From NCBI RefSeq assembly GCF_900086595.1, contig NZ_LT575472.1:1502542-1566541 (forward strand): 64,000 bases of DNA. Direction: 5' to 3'. The stretch's first letter is position 1; each line of letters begins with the position of its first letter. The notes beneath the pieces were generated by a model, which searched no databases, was not told the DNA's origin, and was given only the letters and a program-made list of their open reading frames with translations. Shown piece by piece: positions 8,916-17,766 of the stretch. This DNA comes from Clostridium nigeriense. Its GTDB lineage: Bacteria > Bacillota > Clostridia > Clostridiales > Clostridiaceae. The position numbers were made by a program, and so were the translations under genes.

Positions 8916-8958
8916 CTAATAAATTTTATTGTAGTATAATATAAATAAAATTTATTAG
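8916..8958 (+). promoter_or_regulatory. 15-bp inverted repeat flanking the -10 box of the Crp/Fnr gene
   Basis: CTAATAAATTTTATT (8916-8930) is perfectly inverted at 8944-8958. The 13-nt spacer holds TATAAT at 8935-8940, with no good -35 at the proper distance. The right arm abuts the ribosome binding site of the next gene. It may be a pair of operator half-sites for autoregulation or a 5' UTR hairpin. Confidence 0.6.
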
Positions 8959-8973
8959 TAAGGAGGGAATATT

Positions 8974-9687
8974 TTGAATTGTGATTGCTGTTGTGAAAGA
9001 TGTGCAAGTAGATTATATGCCAGAGAAGTGCCTATATTTGAATCTTTATCTGAAGATGAATTAGATAGAATAATTTCTATTAGAAAGCATTTGTCTATAA
9101 AAAAGGGAGAGAGCTTGTTTATAGAGGGAGATAAGGTATCTAAGTTGTTTATTATTAGCGAAGGTATGATTAAGATAAGTAAGTCTACAATTGATGGAAA
9201 AGAGCAGATTATAAATATATTATCAGTAGGAGACTTTCTTGGAGAGAGCAATATATTAGGTGAAACACAAGAAAGTAATGTTTCTGCTATTGCAGTTAAG
9301 GATACAGACTTATGTACTATATCAAGAAAGGATTTAAAGGAAATATTATATTCAAATCCTGAAATAGCTTTAAAGATCTTAGCTGAATTAAATAAGAGGC
9401 TTATAGTAGTAGAAAATTTGAGTAAAAATTTATCAAATAATAATCCAGAATCAAGAATATGCTATATGTTAATTGAATTTAGTGAAAAGTATGGAAAAGA
9501 AAAAAATGGAGAAATTGAAATAGATTTGCCTTTAAATAGAGAGGGAATGGCAAATTATTGTGGGATAGCCAGAGAAACATTAAGTAGAAAATTAAGCTAT
9601 TTGGAGCATAAAAATATAATTGAAATTATAGGAACTAAAAAGATAAAAATAAAAAACTTAAGATTATTAGAGGAAGAAATAATTTAA
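8974..9687 (+). CDS. Crp/Fnr-family regulator with N-terminal cysteine cluster
   Basis: 237 residues starting at TTG (8974), 6 nt after AGGAGGG. Residues 3-10 read C-D-C-C-C-E-R-C: five Cys in eight residues, in the position where FNR carries its oxygen-sensing [4Fe-4S] ligands. A cyclic-nucleotide-binding-like beta roll (about 22-115), a long dimer helix and a C-terminal winged HTH (R-E-G-M-A-N-Y-C-G-I-A-R-E-T-L-S-R) follow. The likely role is a redox or NO sensor for anaerobic stress genes such as the adjacent ric operon and nitroreductase. The exact cofactor is inference. Confidence 0.87.
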   Translation: MNCDCCCERCASRLYAREVPIFESLSEDELDRIISIRKHLSIKKGESLFIEGDKVSKLFIISEGMIKISKSTIDGKEQIINILSVGDFLGESNILGETQESNVSAIAVKDTDLCTISRKDLKEILYSNPEIALKILAELNKRLIVVENLSKNLSNNNPESRICYMLIEFSEKYGKEKNGEIEIDLPLNREGMANYCGIARETLSRKLSYLEHKNIIEIIGTKKIKIKNLRLLEEEII

Positions 9688-9812
9688 ATCTATAAATTAC
9701 ACAATATATTGTTAATAACTTTTAACCTTTATACAATAGATATTTAAAATTTAAAATGTTAAAATTAAATGAGAATATTTGGAATTTCAGTATAGGGGGG
9801 AAGGTATTAGTA

Positions 9813-10619
9813 GTGAATAGCTTATGTGTTAGGTCAATAACAGAAATTATAAAAAGTAGATATTCAGTAAGAAGTTATAAGGAAGATTCTCTATCAGAAG
9901 AGATTATAGATAAAATAGAAAGTTACATACATGAATTAGATAATCCTTTTAATGTAAAGATGAGAATAAGATTAGTAAAGAAAGAAAAGTATGATGGTGT
10001 AGTTAGATTAGGAACTTATGGAGTAATTAATGGGGCTAGCTATTATTTAATAGGAGTATGCGAAGATAAGAATTTTGCCTTAGAGGCATTAGGATACACC
10101 TTTGAAAAAGCAATTTTATATTGTACTTCTTTAGGACTTGGTACTGTATGGCTTGGAGGAACATTTAGTAAAAGTAGTTTCGAAAAGACAATTAACTTAA
10201 GAGAGGATGAAATTTTACCTGTAATATCTCCAATTGGATACGAAGGAAATGAAAAATCATTTATTGGATCCTTTATTAAGGAGCATAGGAATATTAGAAA
10301 GTCTTTTAATGAATTATTTTTTCATAAAGATTTTGATAAAAGCCTAAATAGAGAAGCTGATAAATATAGTGAAGCTTTAGAAATGGTAAGGATTGCACCA
10401 TCATCAATGAATAGTCAACCTTGGAGGATAGTTAGAGATAGTAACAGTTTTCATATATATAATAGTGGAAAAAGAAAAATGAATAGAATAGACATAGGAA
10501 TTGCACTTTGTCATCTGGATTTATATTTTAAGGAAAAAGGAATAAATGGGAAATTTGAATTTAAAAATCCTAATTTAAAAACTAAATATAAATATGTAGT
10601 TAGTTGGATTACAAAATAG
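9813..10619 (+). CDS. Nitroreductase-family protein
   Basis: 268 residues using GTG at 9813, placed 8-9 nt after AGGGGGGAAGG; the open frame reaches back to 9756, but nothing there resembles a start signal. The N-terminal S-R-Y-S-V-R-S-Y and central P-S-S-M-N-S-Q-P-W-R are the FMN-binding signatures of the nitroreductase fold, arranged as two half-domains as in the larger clostridial nitroreductase family (PF14512 type). It is expected to be a cytoplasmic NAD(P)H-dependent flavoprotein; the substrate is unknown. It lies downstream of the Crp/Fnr gene and may be under its control. Confidence 0.82.
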   Translation: MNSLCVRSITEIIKSRYSVRSYKEDSLSEEIIDKIESYIHELDNPFNVKMRIRLVKKEKYDGVVRLGTYGVINGASYYLIGVCEDKNFALEALGYTFEKAILYCTSLGLGTVWLGGTFSKSSFEKTINLREDEILPVISPIGYEGNEKSFIGSFIKEHRNIRKSFNELFFHKDFDKSLNREADKYSEALEMVRIAPSSMNSQPWRIVRDSNSFHIYNSGKRKMNRIDIGIALCHLDLYFKEKGINGKFEFKNPNLKTKYKYVVSWITK

Positions 10620-10701
10620 TAATGTATATATAATAAGAATAAGTTTATAACGTGATATTTTAAAATTCAGGGATAAGAGAAATCATTACCTTTAGTATTG
10701 A

Positions 10702-10765
10702 AAAACATAGATTATATTATTGAGACTTGTAGAATCAACGAAGTAAATAATACAATCTATGTTTT
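10702..10765. terminator. 20-bp-stem hairpin in the 318-nt gap before glgP
   Basis: Arms 10702-10721 and 10746-10765 pair with one mismatch, leaving a 24-nt loop with G-A-C-T-T-G and A-A-C-G-A-A-G. T-rich DNA follows. It probably ends the nitroreductase transcript. The loop vaguely resembles the conserved loops at 13355 and 60626. The rest of 10620-10937 is AT-rich with no gene that I can see. Confidence 0.6.
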
Positions 10766-10937
10766 ATTTTATAATTATATATGAAGAATATACAAATAAA
10801 AATATAAATAAACAAATTCTTTTATTTAAAATTGATAATATTATACTTGTAAAGGATTTAATTGACTGAGTAACTAATAACGTTAACAAATAATAATATT
10901 ATTATTAAATAAATTAATTTAAGGGTGGGATAGAAAG

Positions 10938-13196
10938 ATGGTACAAGAAATTTTATCAAAAATTCTAGATAAGAGATTTGGAAAGACATTAAAAGAAGCA
11001 AGTAATGAAGAAATCTATTTAGCTTTATTAGAATTAACAAAGGATTCGATTAAGAGCAAAGGAGAGAATAAGGGAAAAAAGAAACTTTATTATATTTCTG
11101 CAGAATTTTTAATTGGAAAATTGTTATCTAATAACTTAATTAATCTAGGATTATATGAAGAGGTTAAAAAAGTTTTATTAGAAAATGGAAAAGAACTTAT
11201 GGAAATTGAAGAAATAGAATTAGAGCCGTCGTTAGGAAATGGAGGTCTTGGAAGACTTGCTGCTTGTTTCTTAGATTCAATTGCAACTCTAGGATTAAAT
11301 GGTGATGGAATAGGTTTAAACTATCATTTTGGTTTATTTAGACAAGTATTTGAGGATAATAAGCAAAAGGCAATTAAAAATCCTTGGATAACTAGTAATA
11401 GTTGGTTAAATAAAACAGATATAAAATTTGAGATTTTATTTGGTGGATTTAAAGTAGTATCAAGCTTATATGATATAGATGTTACTGGATATAATAAAGG
11501 ATGAAATAAGCTTCACTTATTTGATATAGATACAATAGATGAGACTTTAGTTAAAGATGGAATTAACTTTGATAAGGAAGAAATAAAGAAAAACTTAACT
11601 TTATTCTTATATCCAGATGATAGTGATAAGGCTGGGCATCTATTAAGAATTTATCAACAATATTTTATGGTAAGTAATGCAGCACAATTAATATTACTAG
11701 AAGCTGAAGAAAATGGATATGATCTTCATAAGTTGTATGATCATGTTGTAATACAAATAAATGATACACATCCATCTATGGTTATTCCTGAATTAATAAG
11801 ACTTTTAGGACAAAGAGGAATAGGAATGGATGAAGCTATAGAAATAGTAACAAAAACATGTGCTTATACGAATCATACTATATTAGCTGAAGCCTTAGAA
11901 AAATGGCCGATAGAATATTTAAATCAAGTTGTGCCTCAATTAATGCCAATAATAAGAGAATTAGATAATAGAATAAAGAATAAATATAGTGATGAAAAAG
12001 TGCAAATTATAGATGAAGATTCTAGAGTGCATATGGCTCATATGGACATTCACTACGGATTTAGTGTAAATGGAGTTGCTGCACTTCATACTGAAATATT
12101 AAAAAATGAAGAACTTAAACCATTCTATGATATATATCCAGAAAAATTTAATAATAAAACTAATGGAATAACTTTTAGAAGATGGTTAATTCATTGTAAT
12201 AATGAACTTTCAAATTATATAACTGAATTAATTGGAGAAGATTATAAAAATGATGCTACAAAGTTAGAAAGTTTATTAAAATATATTGATAATAAAGAAG
12301 TATTAAATAAAATTGAAAAAATTAAAAAGAATAATAAAGTTGAACTAAAGAAATATTTAAAAGACACTCAAGGTATAGATATCGATGAAAATTCTATATT
12401 TGATATACAAATTAAAAGACTTCATGAATATAAAAGACAACAAATGAATGTATTATATATAATTCATAAGTATTTAGATATTAAAAATGGAAATATTCCT
12501 GAAAGACCAATTACAATGATATTTGGTGCTAAGGCAGCACCAGCCTATATAATTGCTCAAGATATAATTCATACTATCTTATGTTTACAAGAAATAATAG
12601 AAAATGACCCAGAAGTAAATGAGTATTTAAAGGTTGTAATGATTGAGAATTATAATGTAACTAAAGCTTCAAAATTAATTCCAGCTTGTGATGTTTCAGA
12701 ACAAATTTCATTAGCTTCAAAAGAAGCTTCAGGAACAGGAAATATGAAGTTTATGCTTAATGGTGCATTAACTTTAGGTACTGAAGATGGAGCAAATGTT
12801 GAAATACATGAACTAGTTGGAGATGATAATATTTATATTTTTGGTGAGTCAAGTGAAGAAGTTATTGAGCATTATAAGAAAGCAGACTACGTTTCTAAAG
12901 AGTATTATGAAAAGCCAGAAATTAAAGAGTTGGTTGACTTTATTGTAAGTGATAAAATGATAGCTGTTGGGGATAAAGAAAATTTATCCAGGCTTCATAA
13001 AGAGTTAATTAATAAAGATTGGTTTATGACATTATTAGATTTAGAAGACTATATTAAGACTAAAGAACTAGTATTTAAGGATTATGAAGATAGAGATACT
13101 TGGAACAAAAAAGTTTTAATTAATATTGCTAAAGCAGGATTCTTCTCATCAGATAGAACTATTGAAGAATATAATAATGATATTTGGAAACTATAG
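10938..13196 (+). pseudogene. glgP: Glycogen phosphorylase with an in-frame TGA at codon 189
   Basis: Codons 1-188 and 190-752 form one continuous glycogen/alpha-glucan phosphorylase reading frame interrupted only by TGA at 11502-11504 (context [16 protein letters not shown]). There is no frameshift: the 54 codons before the next ATG at 11667 are phosphorylase-like too. Key regions are intact: [13 protein letters not shown] near the N-terminus, [14 protein letters not shown] and the PLP site G-T-G-N-M-K (Lys about 604). Full length (752) matches clostridial GlgP. The gene degrades storage glycogen to glucose-1-phosphate. Either it is a recent nonsense mutation, or a sequencing error. Confidence 0.85.
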
Positions 13197-13198
13197 AT

Positions 13199-13277
13199 AA
13201 AAATGCAAGCATTTTTATAATGTAAAATGAATAATTAAGAATGTAGAATCAAGGAAAAAAATCCTTCGGATTTTTGA
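13199..13277 (+). repeat. Dispersed two-hairpin repeat, copy 1
   Basis: Directly after the glgP stop: hairpin AAAAATGC-AA-GCATTTTT (13199-13216), a linker containing T-A-A-G-A-A-T-G-T-A-G-A-A-T, and hairpin AAAAATCC-TTCG-GGATTTTT-like (about 13256-13275). A second copy, inverted, is at 63346-63425. The first hairpin probably serves as the glgP terminator. Confidence 0.65.
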
Positions 13278-13335
13278 ATAAAAGAAGCTTGGAATAAATG
13301 TAAATTAAGTTTATTTAATAAATAGAATTAGTAAG

Positions 13336-13408
13336 AAAGAAGATAAATGTTATATGATGGCGACTTGGAGCTTACAACGGAACAAGGAGTATAACATTTA
13401 TCTTCTTT
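13336..13408. terminator. 19-bp hairpin with conserved 35-nt loop, between glgP and the helicase
   Basis: Arms 13336-13354 and 13390-13408 are perfectly complementary and T-rich on the outgoing side in both directions, so it can end the convergent helicase transcript. The unusually long loop (13355-13389) contains GGCGACTTGGAGC and ACGGAACAAGGAG, a sequence repeated almost exactly in the hairpin at 60611-60675. Confidence 0.75.
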
Positions 13409-13410
13409 TT

Positions 13411-14523
13411 CTATTTAAACTTAACTTCTCTTTCTGGAATTTTAAATTTTAAGTATTCTTCGATTTCTTCTAAAATATCATAATTCTTAGGGTCTGTAAT
13501 AAGGCAAGTATAGCCACTGTCACCAGCACGAGCTGTTCTTCCTATTCTATGTATATAGCTTTCAACATTTTCAGGAGCATCGTAATTATATATATGGGTA
13601 ACTCCTGTAACATCAATACCTCTTGAAGCTACATCTGTTGCTATTAAAAATTGTATATCACAATTTCTAAAAGATTTCATGATTTTTTCTCTTTTATTTT
13701 GAGGAACATCACTATGTATTTTTGAAGCATGAATACCTTTAGCTGCAAGCTTAATTTCTAATTCATCAGCACGTCTTTTAGTTCTACAGAAAATTATAGC
13801 CATAAATGGATTATCTTCTTCTATAATTTTACATAAAGCATCAACCTTCCATCTATCAGTAGTTTTAACAACTTCTTGTTTAATATTAGGAATTTCTGAT
13901 TCTTCATTTTCTGTAATATCAATAATAGCTGGATTAGCCATATATCTATAAGCTAATTTTTTCACTTTAGAATCTATTGTAGCAGAAAAGCAAAGAGTTT
14001 GAACCTTTTTAGAAGCATAAGACATTATTTTTTCTATTTCATTTTTAAAGCCCATTAAAAGCATTTGATCTGCCTCATCTATAACAACTGTAGTAACCTT
14101 GTTTAGATTTATACTTTTTCTCTCTAAATGATCTAATAGTCTTCCTGGAGTTGCAATTATTATATTAATGCCTTTATTAAGTTTCTTTAGTTGAGCACCA
14201 ATATCTTTACCGCCATAGGCAGCTAATATCCCTAAAGTGTTTATGTTATATTTACTTGCTTCATCACTAATTTGAATAGCTAATTCTCTAGTAGGAGATA
14301 AGATTAACACCTCTGTATTTTTAGAGTTAGGATTTATGCTTTGTAAAATAGGAAGTAAAAAAGATAAAGTTTTACCAGAACCAGTTTTAGATTTTACTAT
14401 TAAATCATTTTTGTTAATAATTTTAGGAATAACTTCTTCTTGTACTTCTGTAGGAGAATTTATTCCGTTTTTATTTAATAAGTTAATTATTTTTTCATTT
14501 ACTTTTAAATCTATAAAATTCAT
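13411..14523 (-). CDS. DEAD-box ATP-dependent RNA helicase
   Basis: A 370-residue core helicase with all motifs: Q motif upstream, I S-K-T-G-S-G-K-T, Ia P-T-R-E-L-A, II D-E-A-D, III S-A-T, and VI H-R-I-G-R-T-A-R. It stops soon after the second RecA domain, so it lacks the RNA-binding C-terminal extension seen in DbpA or CshA. It unwinds short RNA duplexes in ribosome assembly, mRNA decay or cold adaptation; which one is not decidable here. Single gene. SD AAAGGAC is modest. A strong hairpin (14558-14597) lies in its likely 5' UTR. Confidence 0.9.
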   Translation of the reverse strand: MNFIDLKVNEKIINLLNKNGINSPTEVQEEVIPKIINKNDLIVKSKTGSGKTLSFLLPILQSINPNSKNTEVLILSPTRELAIQISDEASKYNINTLGILAAYGGKDIGAQLKKLNKGINIIIATPGRLLDHLERKSINLNKVTTVVIDEADQMLLMGFKNEIEKIMSYASKKVQTLCFSATIDSKVKKLAYRYMANPAIIDITENEESEIPNIKQEVVKTTDRWKVDALCKIIEEDNPFMAIIFCRTKRRADELEIKLAAKGIHASKIHSDVPQNKREKIMKSFRNCDIQFLIATDVASRGIDVTGVTHIYNYDAPENVESYIHRIGRTARAGDSGYTCLITDPKNYDILEEIEEYLKFKIPEREVKFK

Positions 14524-14557
14524 AAATTTGTCCTTTCTTTAAATCCATATAAATAGA

Positions 14558-14597
14558 GAGGAGCTTGGTATCCGGCGAAAGACAACCCAAGCTCCTC
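14558..14597 (-). other. GC-rich hairpin upstream of the DEAD-box helicase
   Basis: Perfect 11-bp stem GAGGAGCTTGG / CCAAGCTCCTC (14558-14568 with 14587-14597) and an 18-nt loop; far more GC-rich than its surroundings. It sits 35 nt before the helicase start codon and has no T-run on either strand, so it is more likely a 5' UTR structure than a terminator. Confidence 0.6.
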
Positions 14598-14702
14598 AAG
14601 TAATTAGCACTTACGTACCAACTGCTTAAATAGAATAACATTAAAATTAAGAAATAGCAACATAAATTTTATATTTATTTATATTTTTTATTTAAGTGTG
14701 TA

Positions 14703-14731
14703 TTGACATAAATAAAATACAGGAATAAGAT
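14703..14731 (+). promoter_or_regulatory. Sigma-A promoter of trpS
   Basis: TTGACA 14703-14708, 17-nt spacer, TAAGAT 14726-14731, just upstream of the T-box leader. Confidence 0.75.
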
Positions 14732-14737
14732 ATTAAT

Positions 14738-15020
14738 AAAAGTAAATACTAGAAATCCTATGAAAAGAAGGAGTAGTTAAATAAAGCTTCATTAAAGAGA
14801 GTTAAGAATGGTGAGATCTTAGCAAGAAGAAGTTTAATGAATGGATCTTAGAGGAATAAGGAGAACTTGAAAGAAAGTATCTGATATGGTGGGCTGCACC
14901 TTATAGCAGATAGAGTATGTTTGTACTTGAAAATGAGTGGTGTAACTTTAAGGTTATGCAATTTAGGTGGTATCACGGATATTATACTTCGTCCTATTAA
15001 TTTAGGGCGAAGTTTTTTAT
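14738..15020 (+). promoter_or_regulatory. T-box leader of trpS, Trp specifier UGG
   Basis: Typical T-box features occur in order: AGAGAG at the stem I base (about 14794), GGTGAG in the distal part, a G-A-A-TGG-A specifier context with UGG at 14842-14844, and the T-box AATTTAGGTGGTATCACGG at 14960-14978. The terminator ACTTCGTCC / GGGCGAAGT plus a T-run is at 14986-15018. Uncharged tRNA-Trp would stabilise the antiterminator and allow transcription of trpS. Confidence 0.92.
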
Positions 15021-15046
15021 TTTATGTAGTAGCAGGAGGATTAAAT

Positions 15047-16063
15047 ATGAAAAAAGAAGTTATTTTAACAGGAGATAGGCCAACAGGAAAACTTCATATA
15101 GGGCATTATGTAGGTTCTTTGATTAATAGGGTTAAACTACAAGATACAAATGATTACGATATGAATATAATGATTGCTGATACTCAAGCATTAACAGATA
15201 ATGCAAGGAATCCAGAAAAAATTAGAAATAGTTTATTAGAAGTTTTATTAGATTATTTAGCGGTAGGAATAGATCCTAAAAAATCTAATATATTTATTCA
15301 ATCTCAAATACCAGAGCTTAATGAGCTGACTATGCATTATTTAAATTTAGTTTCTTTATCTAGATTAGAGAGAAATCCAACAGTAAAAAACGAAATTAAA
15401 GAAAGAGGATTTGAAAATAGTATCCCAGCAGGGTTTTTAATTTATCCAGTTAGTCAAGCTGCTGATATAACAGCATTTAAAGCAGAGTTAGTTCCAGTTG
15501 GAGAAGATCAACTTCCTATGATAGAACAAACAAGGGAAATTGTTAGAAGTTTTAATAGTATTTATAAGACTAATATATTAATTGAGCCAAAAGCGATTAT
15601 TCCAGAGGGAATTTCAGCAAGGCTTCCAGGAATAGATGGAAAAAGTAAGATGAGTAAATCATTAGGAAACACAATTTATTTATCAGATGATGAAGATACA
15701 ATAAGAAAGAAAATTATGAGTATGTACACTGATCCTAATCATATAAGAGTTGAAGATCCAGGAAATATTGAAGGAAATGTTGTGTTTACTTATTTAGAAA
15801 TTTTTTGTAAAGATAAGATACTGTTAAATGAAATGAAGGAACATTATAAAAGGGGTGGCTTAGGAGACGTAAAAATAAAGAAATATTTAAATGAAATATT
15901 GCAAGCTGAACTTAAACCTATAAGAGTAAGACGCAATGACTTTGAAAAAAATAAAGATTATCTATATGAAATATTAAGGGAAGGAAGTCTAATAGCAAGA
16001 AATATAGCTACTAATACATTAGATGAAGTTAGAAATGCTATAGGAATAAATTATTTTAACTAA
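15047..16063 (+). CDS. trpS: Tryptophanyl-tRNA synthetase
   Basis: 338 residues. The open frame extends back to 14921 inside the T-box leader; the true start is ATG 15047, 7 nt after AGGAGG. Class I signatures are present: H17-I-G-H20 and K-M-S-K-S near 201-205, plus the TrpRS-typical G-E-D-Q-L-P. It charges tRNA-Trp in the cytoplasm. Length is normal for bacterial TrpRS (about 330). Regulated by the T-box with a UGG specifier, which independently confirms the amino acid. Confidence 0.96.
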   Translation: MKKEVILTGDRPTGKLHIGHYVGSLINRVKLQDTNDYDMNIMIADTQALTDNARNPEKIRNSLLEVLLDYLAVGIDPKKSNIFIQSQIPELNELTMHYLNLVSLSRLERNPTVKNEIKERGFENSIPAGFLIYPVSQAADITAFKAELVPVGEDQLPMIEQTREIVRSFNSIYKTNILIEPKAIIPEGISARLPGIDGKSKMSKSLGNTIYLSDDEDTIRKKIMSMYTDPNHIRVEDPGNIEGNVVFTYLEIFCKDKILLNEMKEHYKRGGLGDVKIKKYLNEILQAELKPIRVRRNDFEKNKDYLYEILREGSLIARNIATNTLDEVRNAIGINYFN

Positions 16064-16139
16064 AATATGTATTTATAGTTGAAAAATAGGTAGTAACTAA
16101 ATATAATTAGAAAGGAAAAGATTGTAGGAGGTTTAACAA

Positions 16140-17066
16140 ATGAAATTTGTAAATAAAAAATTATCATTAATTTTATTATCAATATTTTCAGTTTTTTTGA
16201 TTGGCTGTGGTAATAAAGATAAAGTAGATGAAATTAAGGAAGATCCAACACTTAAAATAGGCTTAATGCCTGCTGTTGATACGGCTCCAATTCTTATTGC
16301 AGAGAAAAATGGATATTTTAAAGATGCAGGAATAAATGTTGAAATAGAAATTTATAACAATGCACAAAATAGACAAAGCGCTCTTCAAAGCTATTCAATA
16401 GATGGTGCGATGACAGATTTTATAGCAGTTGCAACAAATGTAAACGGTGGCTTTGATATAAAAGCTACAACTATGACAGATGGAATGTTCCCAGTTTTAG
16501 CAAATGAGGGTGCTACTGAAAAGAAAGATATTAAAGTAGGAATGATGGAAGTTAGCGTTTCTAATTATTTAATAGATAAGTGGTTAGGACAAGACTATAA
16601 TGTAGAAAAGGTATTTATTAATGAAATACCTGCAAGACTTGCTGCTTTAAAAAGTGGTGATGTTGATATGAGTTTATTCCCAGAACCTGTAGCTTCAAAT
16701 GGGGAATTACAAGGATTAACTAAAAATATTTATGGAATGGATGATGAATATTCGCCAGATTGTTTAGTATTCACAGGTAAAGCTATATCTGAAAAGCCAA
16801 ATACAATAAAAGCATTCCATGAAGCATACAATAAGGCTGTAGATGAAATAAATAAGAATCCTGAAATTGCTAAGGAGATACTAATAGAAAAAATACCAAA
16901 CACTAATCCTGATGTTAAAGATATAATGGTTTTACCAACATATAAAAAAACTGCCCTTCCAAGTGATGAATATTTACAAAGTATAATAGACTGGACTGAA
17001 AAAACATTAAATAAAGATTTAAATGTTAAAGCAGCAGATTTATTAGAAGGACAGTTTGTAAAATAA
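16140..17066 (+). CDS. ABC importer substrate-binding lipoprotein, NMT1/THI5-like
   Basis: 308 residues. A lipoprotein signal with lipobox L-I-G-C23 anchors it outside the membrane. The fold is of the SsuA/TauA/THI5 type: K-I-G-L-M-P near the N-terminus, then A-E-K-N-G-Y-F-K-D-A-G-I-N-V, the standard start of aliphatic sulfonate, taurine, nitrate or pyrimidine/thiamine-precursor binders. No riboswitch or neighbouring biosynthetic gene reveals the ligand. SD GTAGGAGG. First gene of a three-gene operon with ATPase and permease. Confidence 0.86.
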   Translation: MKFVNKKLSLILLSIFSVFLIGCGNKDKVDEIKEDPTLKIGLMPAVDTAPILIAEKNGYFKDAGINVEIEIYNNAQNRQSALQSYSIDGAMTDFIAVATNVNGGFDIKATTMTDGMFPVLANEGATEKKDIKVGMMEVSVSNYLIDKWLGQDYNVEKVFINEIPARLAALKSGDVDMSLFPEPVASNGELQGLTKNIYGMDDEYSPDCLVFTGKAISEKPNTIKAFHEAYNKAVDEINKNPEIAKEILIEKIPNTNPDVKDIMVLPTYKKTALPSDEYLQSIIDWTEKTLNKDLNVKAADLLEGQFVK

Positions 17067-17067
17067 T

Positions 17068-17766
17068 ATGATAAAAATTAAAAATTTAACTGTAAGATAT
17101 AAGGATGAAACTGCTATAGAAAACTTAAATTTATCTATAGAAAAGGGAAAATCTTATGCTATTATAGGTAAATCTGGATGTGGAAAAACAACCCTGCTAT
17201 ATACTATGGCAGGGATTATTTCTAATTATGAAGGGAAGTTAGAAATAGAAGGGGAATCATCGCTAATACTACAAAATTTGGGGCTTTTTAATTGGTTTAA
17301 TGTATATAAGAACATACTATTAGGTTTAAATAAAAGTAGTCTTACAAAAGAAGAAAAAAATAAATTAGTAAATAATATAATTGAAGAATTAGATCTTAAT
17401 GAGGTTAAGAATAAATATCCTAAAGAACTTAGTGGTGGTCAGAAGCAAAGAGTTGCAATAGCTAGAACTATTATAAGTAATCCAGAAATTTTATTGTTAG
17501 ACGAAGCAACATCAGCTTTAGACTCAATTAATAAGGAGAAAATTCAAGAACTACTTTTAGATATAAAAAATAAAAAGAAAATTACAATGATCTTAGTAAC
17601 TCATAATATTGAAGAAGCTGTATTTTTAGGCGAAGAAATAATAGTTATGAAAGATGGAAATATAAAGAGTATTATTTCTAATAAGTATTTTGGTGATAAG
17701 AATATTAGAATGAAAAAAGAATATATAGAGATATGTAATGAAGTAAGAGGTAAGCTTTATGATTAA
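17068..17766 (+). CDS. ABC importer ATP-binding protein
   Basis: 232 residues of the SsuB/TauB/NrtD class. Walker A G-K-S-G-C-G-K-T-T (about 34-42), Q-loop in L-I-L-Q-N-L-G-L-F, signature L-S-G-G-Q-K-Q-R-V-A, Walker B L-L-L-D-E-A and the H-loop T-H-N. It energises uptake of the ligand bound by the upstream lipoprotein. It starts 1 nt after the preceding stop and overlaps the permease by 8 nt. Confidence 0.92.
   Translation: MIKIKNLTVRYKDETAIENLNLSIEKGKSYAIIGKSGCGKTTLLYTMAGIISNYEGKLEIEGESSLILQNLGLFNWFNVYKNILLGLNKSSLTKEEKNKLVNNIIEELDLNEVKNKYPKELSGGQKQRVAIARTIISNPEILLLDEATSALDSINKEKIQELLLDIKNKKKITMILVTHNIEEAVFLGEEIIVMKDGNIKSIISNKYFGDKNIRMKKEYIEICNEVRGKLYD

Noticed and set aside
11502..11504. 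TGA in glgP as a selenocysteine codon
   Set aside because: Glycogen phosphorylase has no selenocysteine at this place, and no SECIS-like stem is evident right after the codon.
14921..15046. N-terminal extension of trpS
   Set aside because: It overlaps the T-box antiterminator and terminator; ATG 15047 has a good ribosome binding site and matches the TrpRS start.
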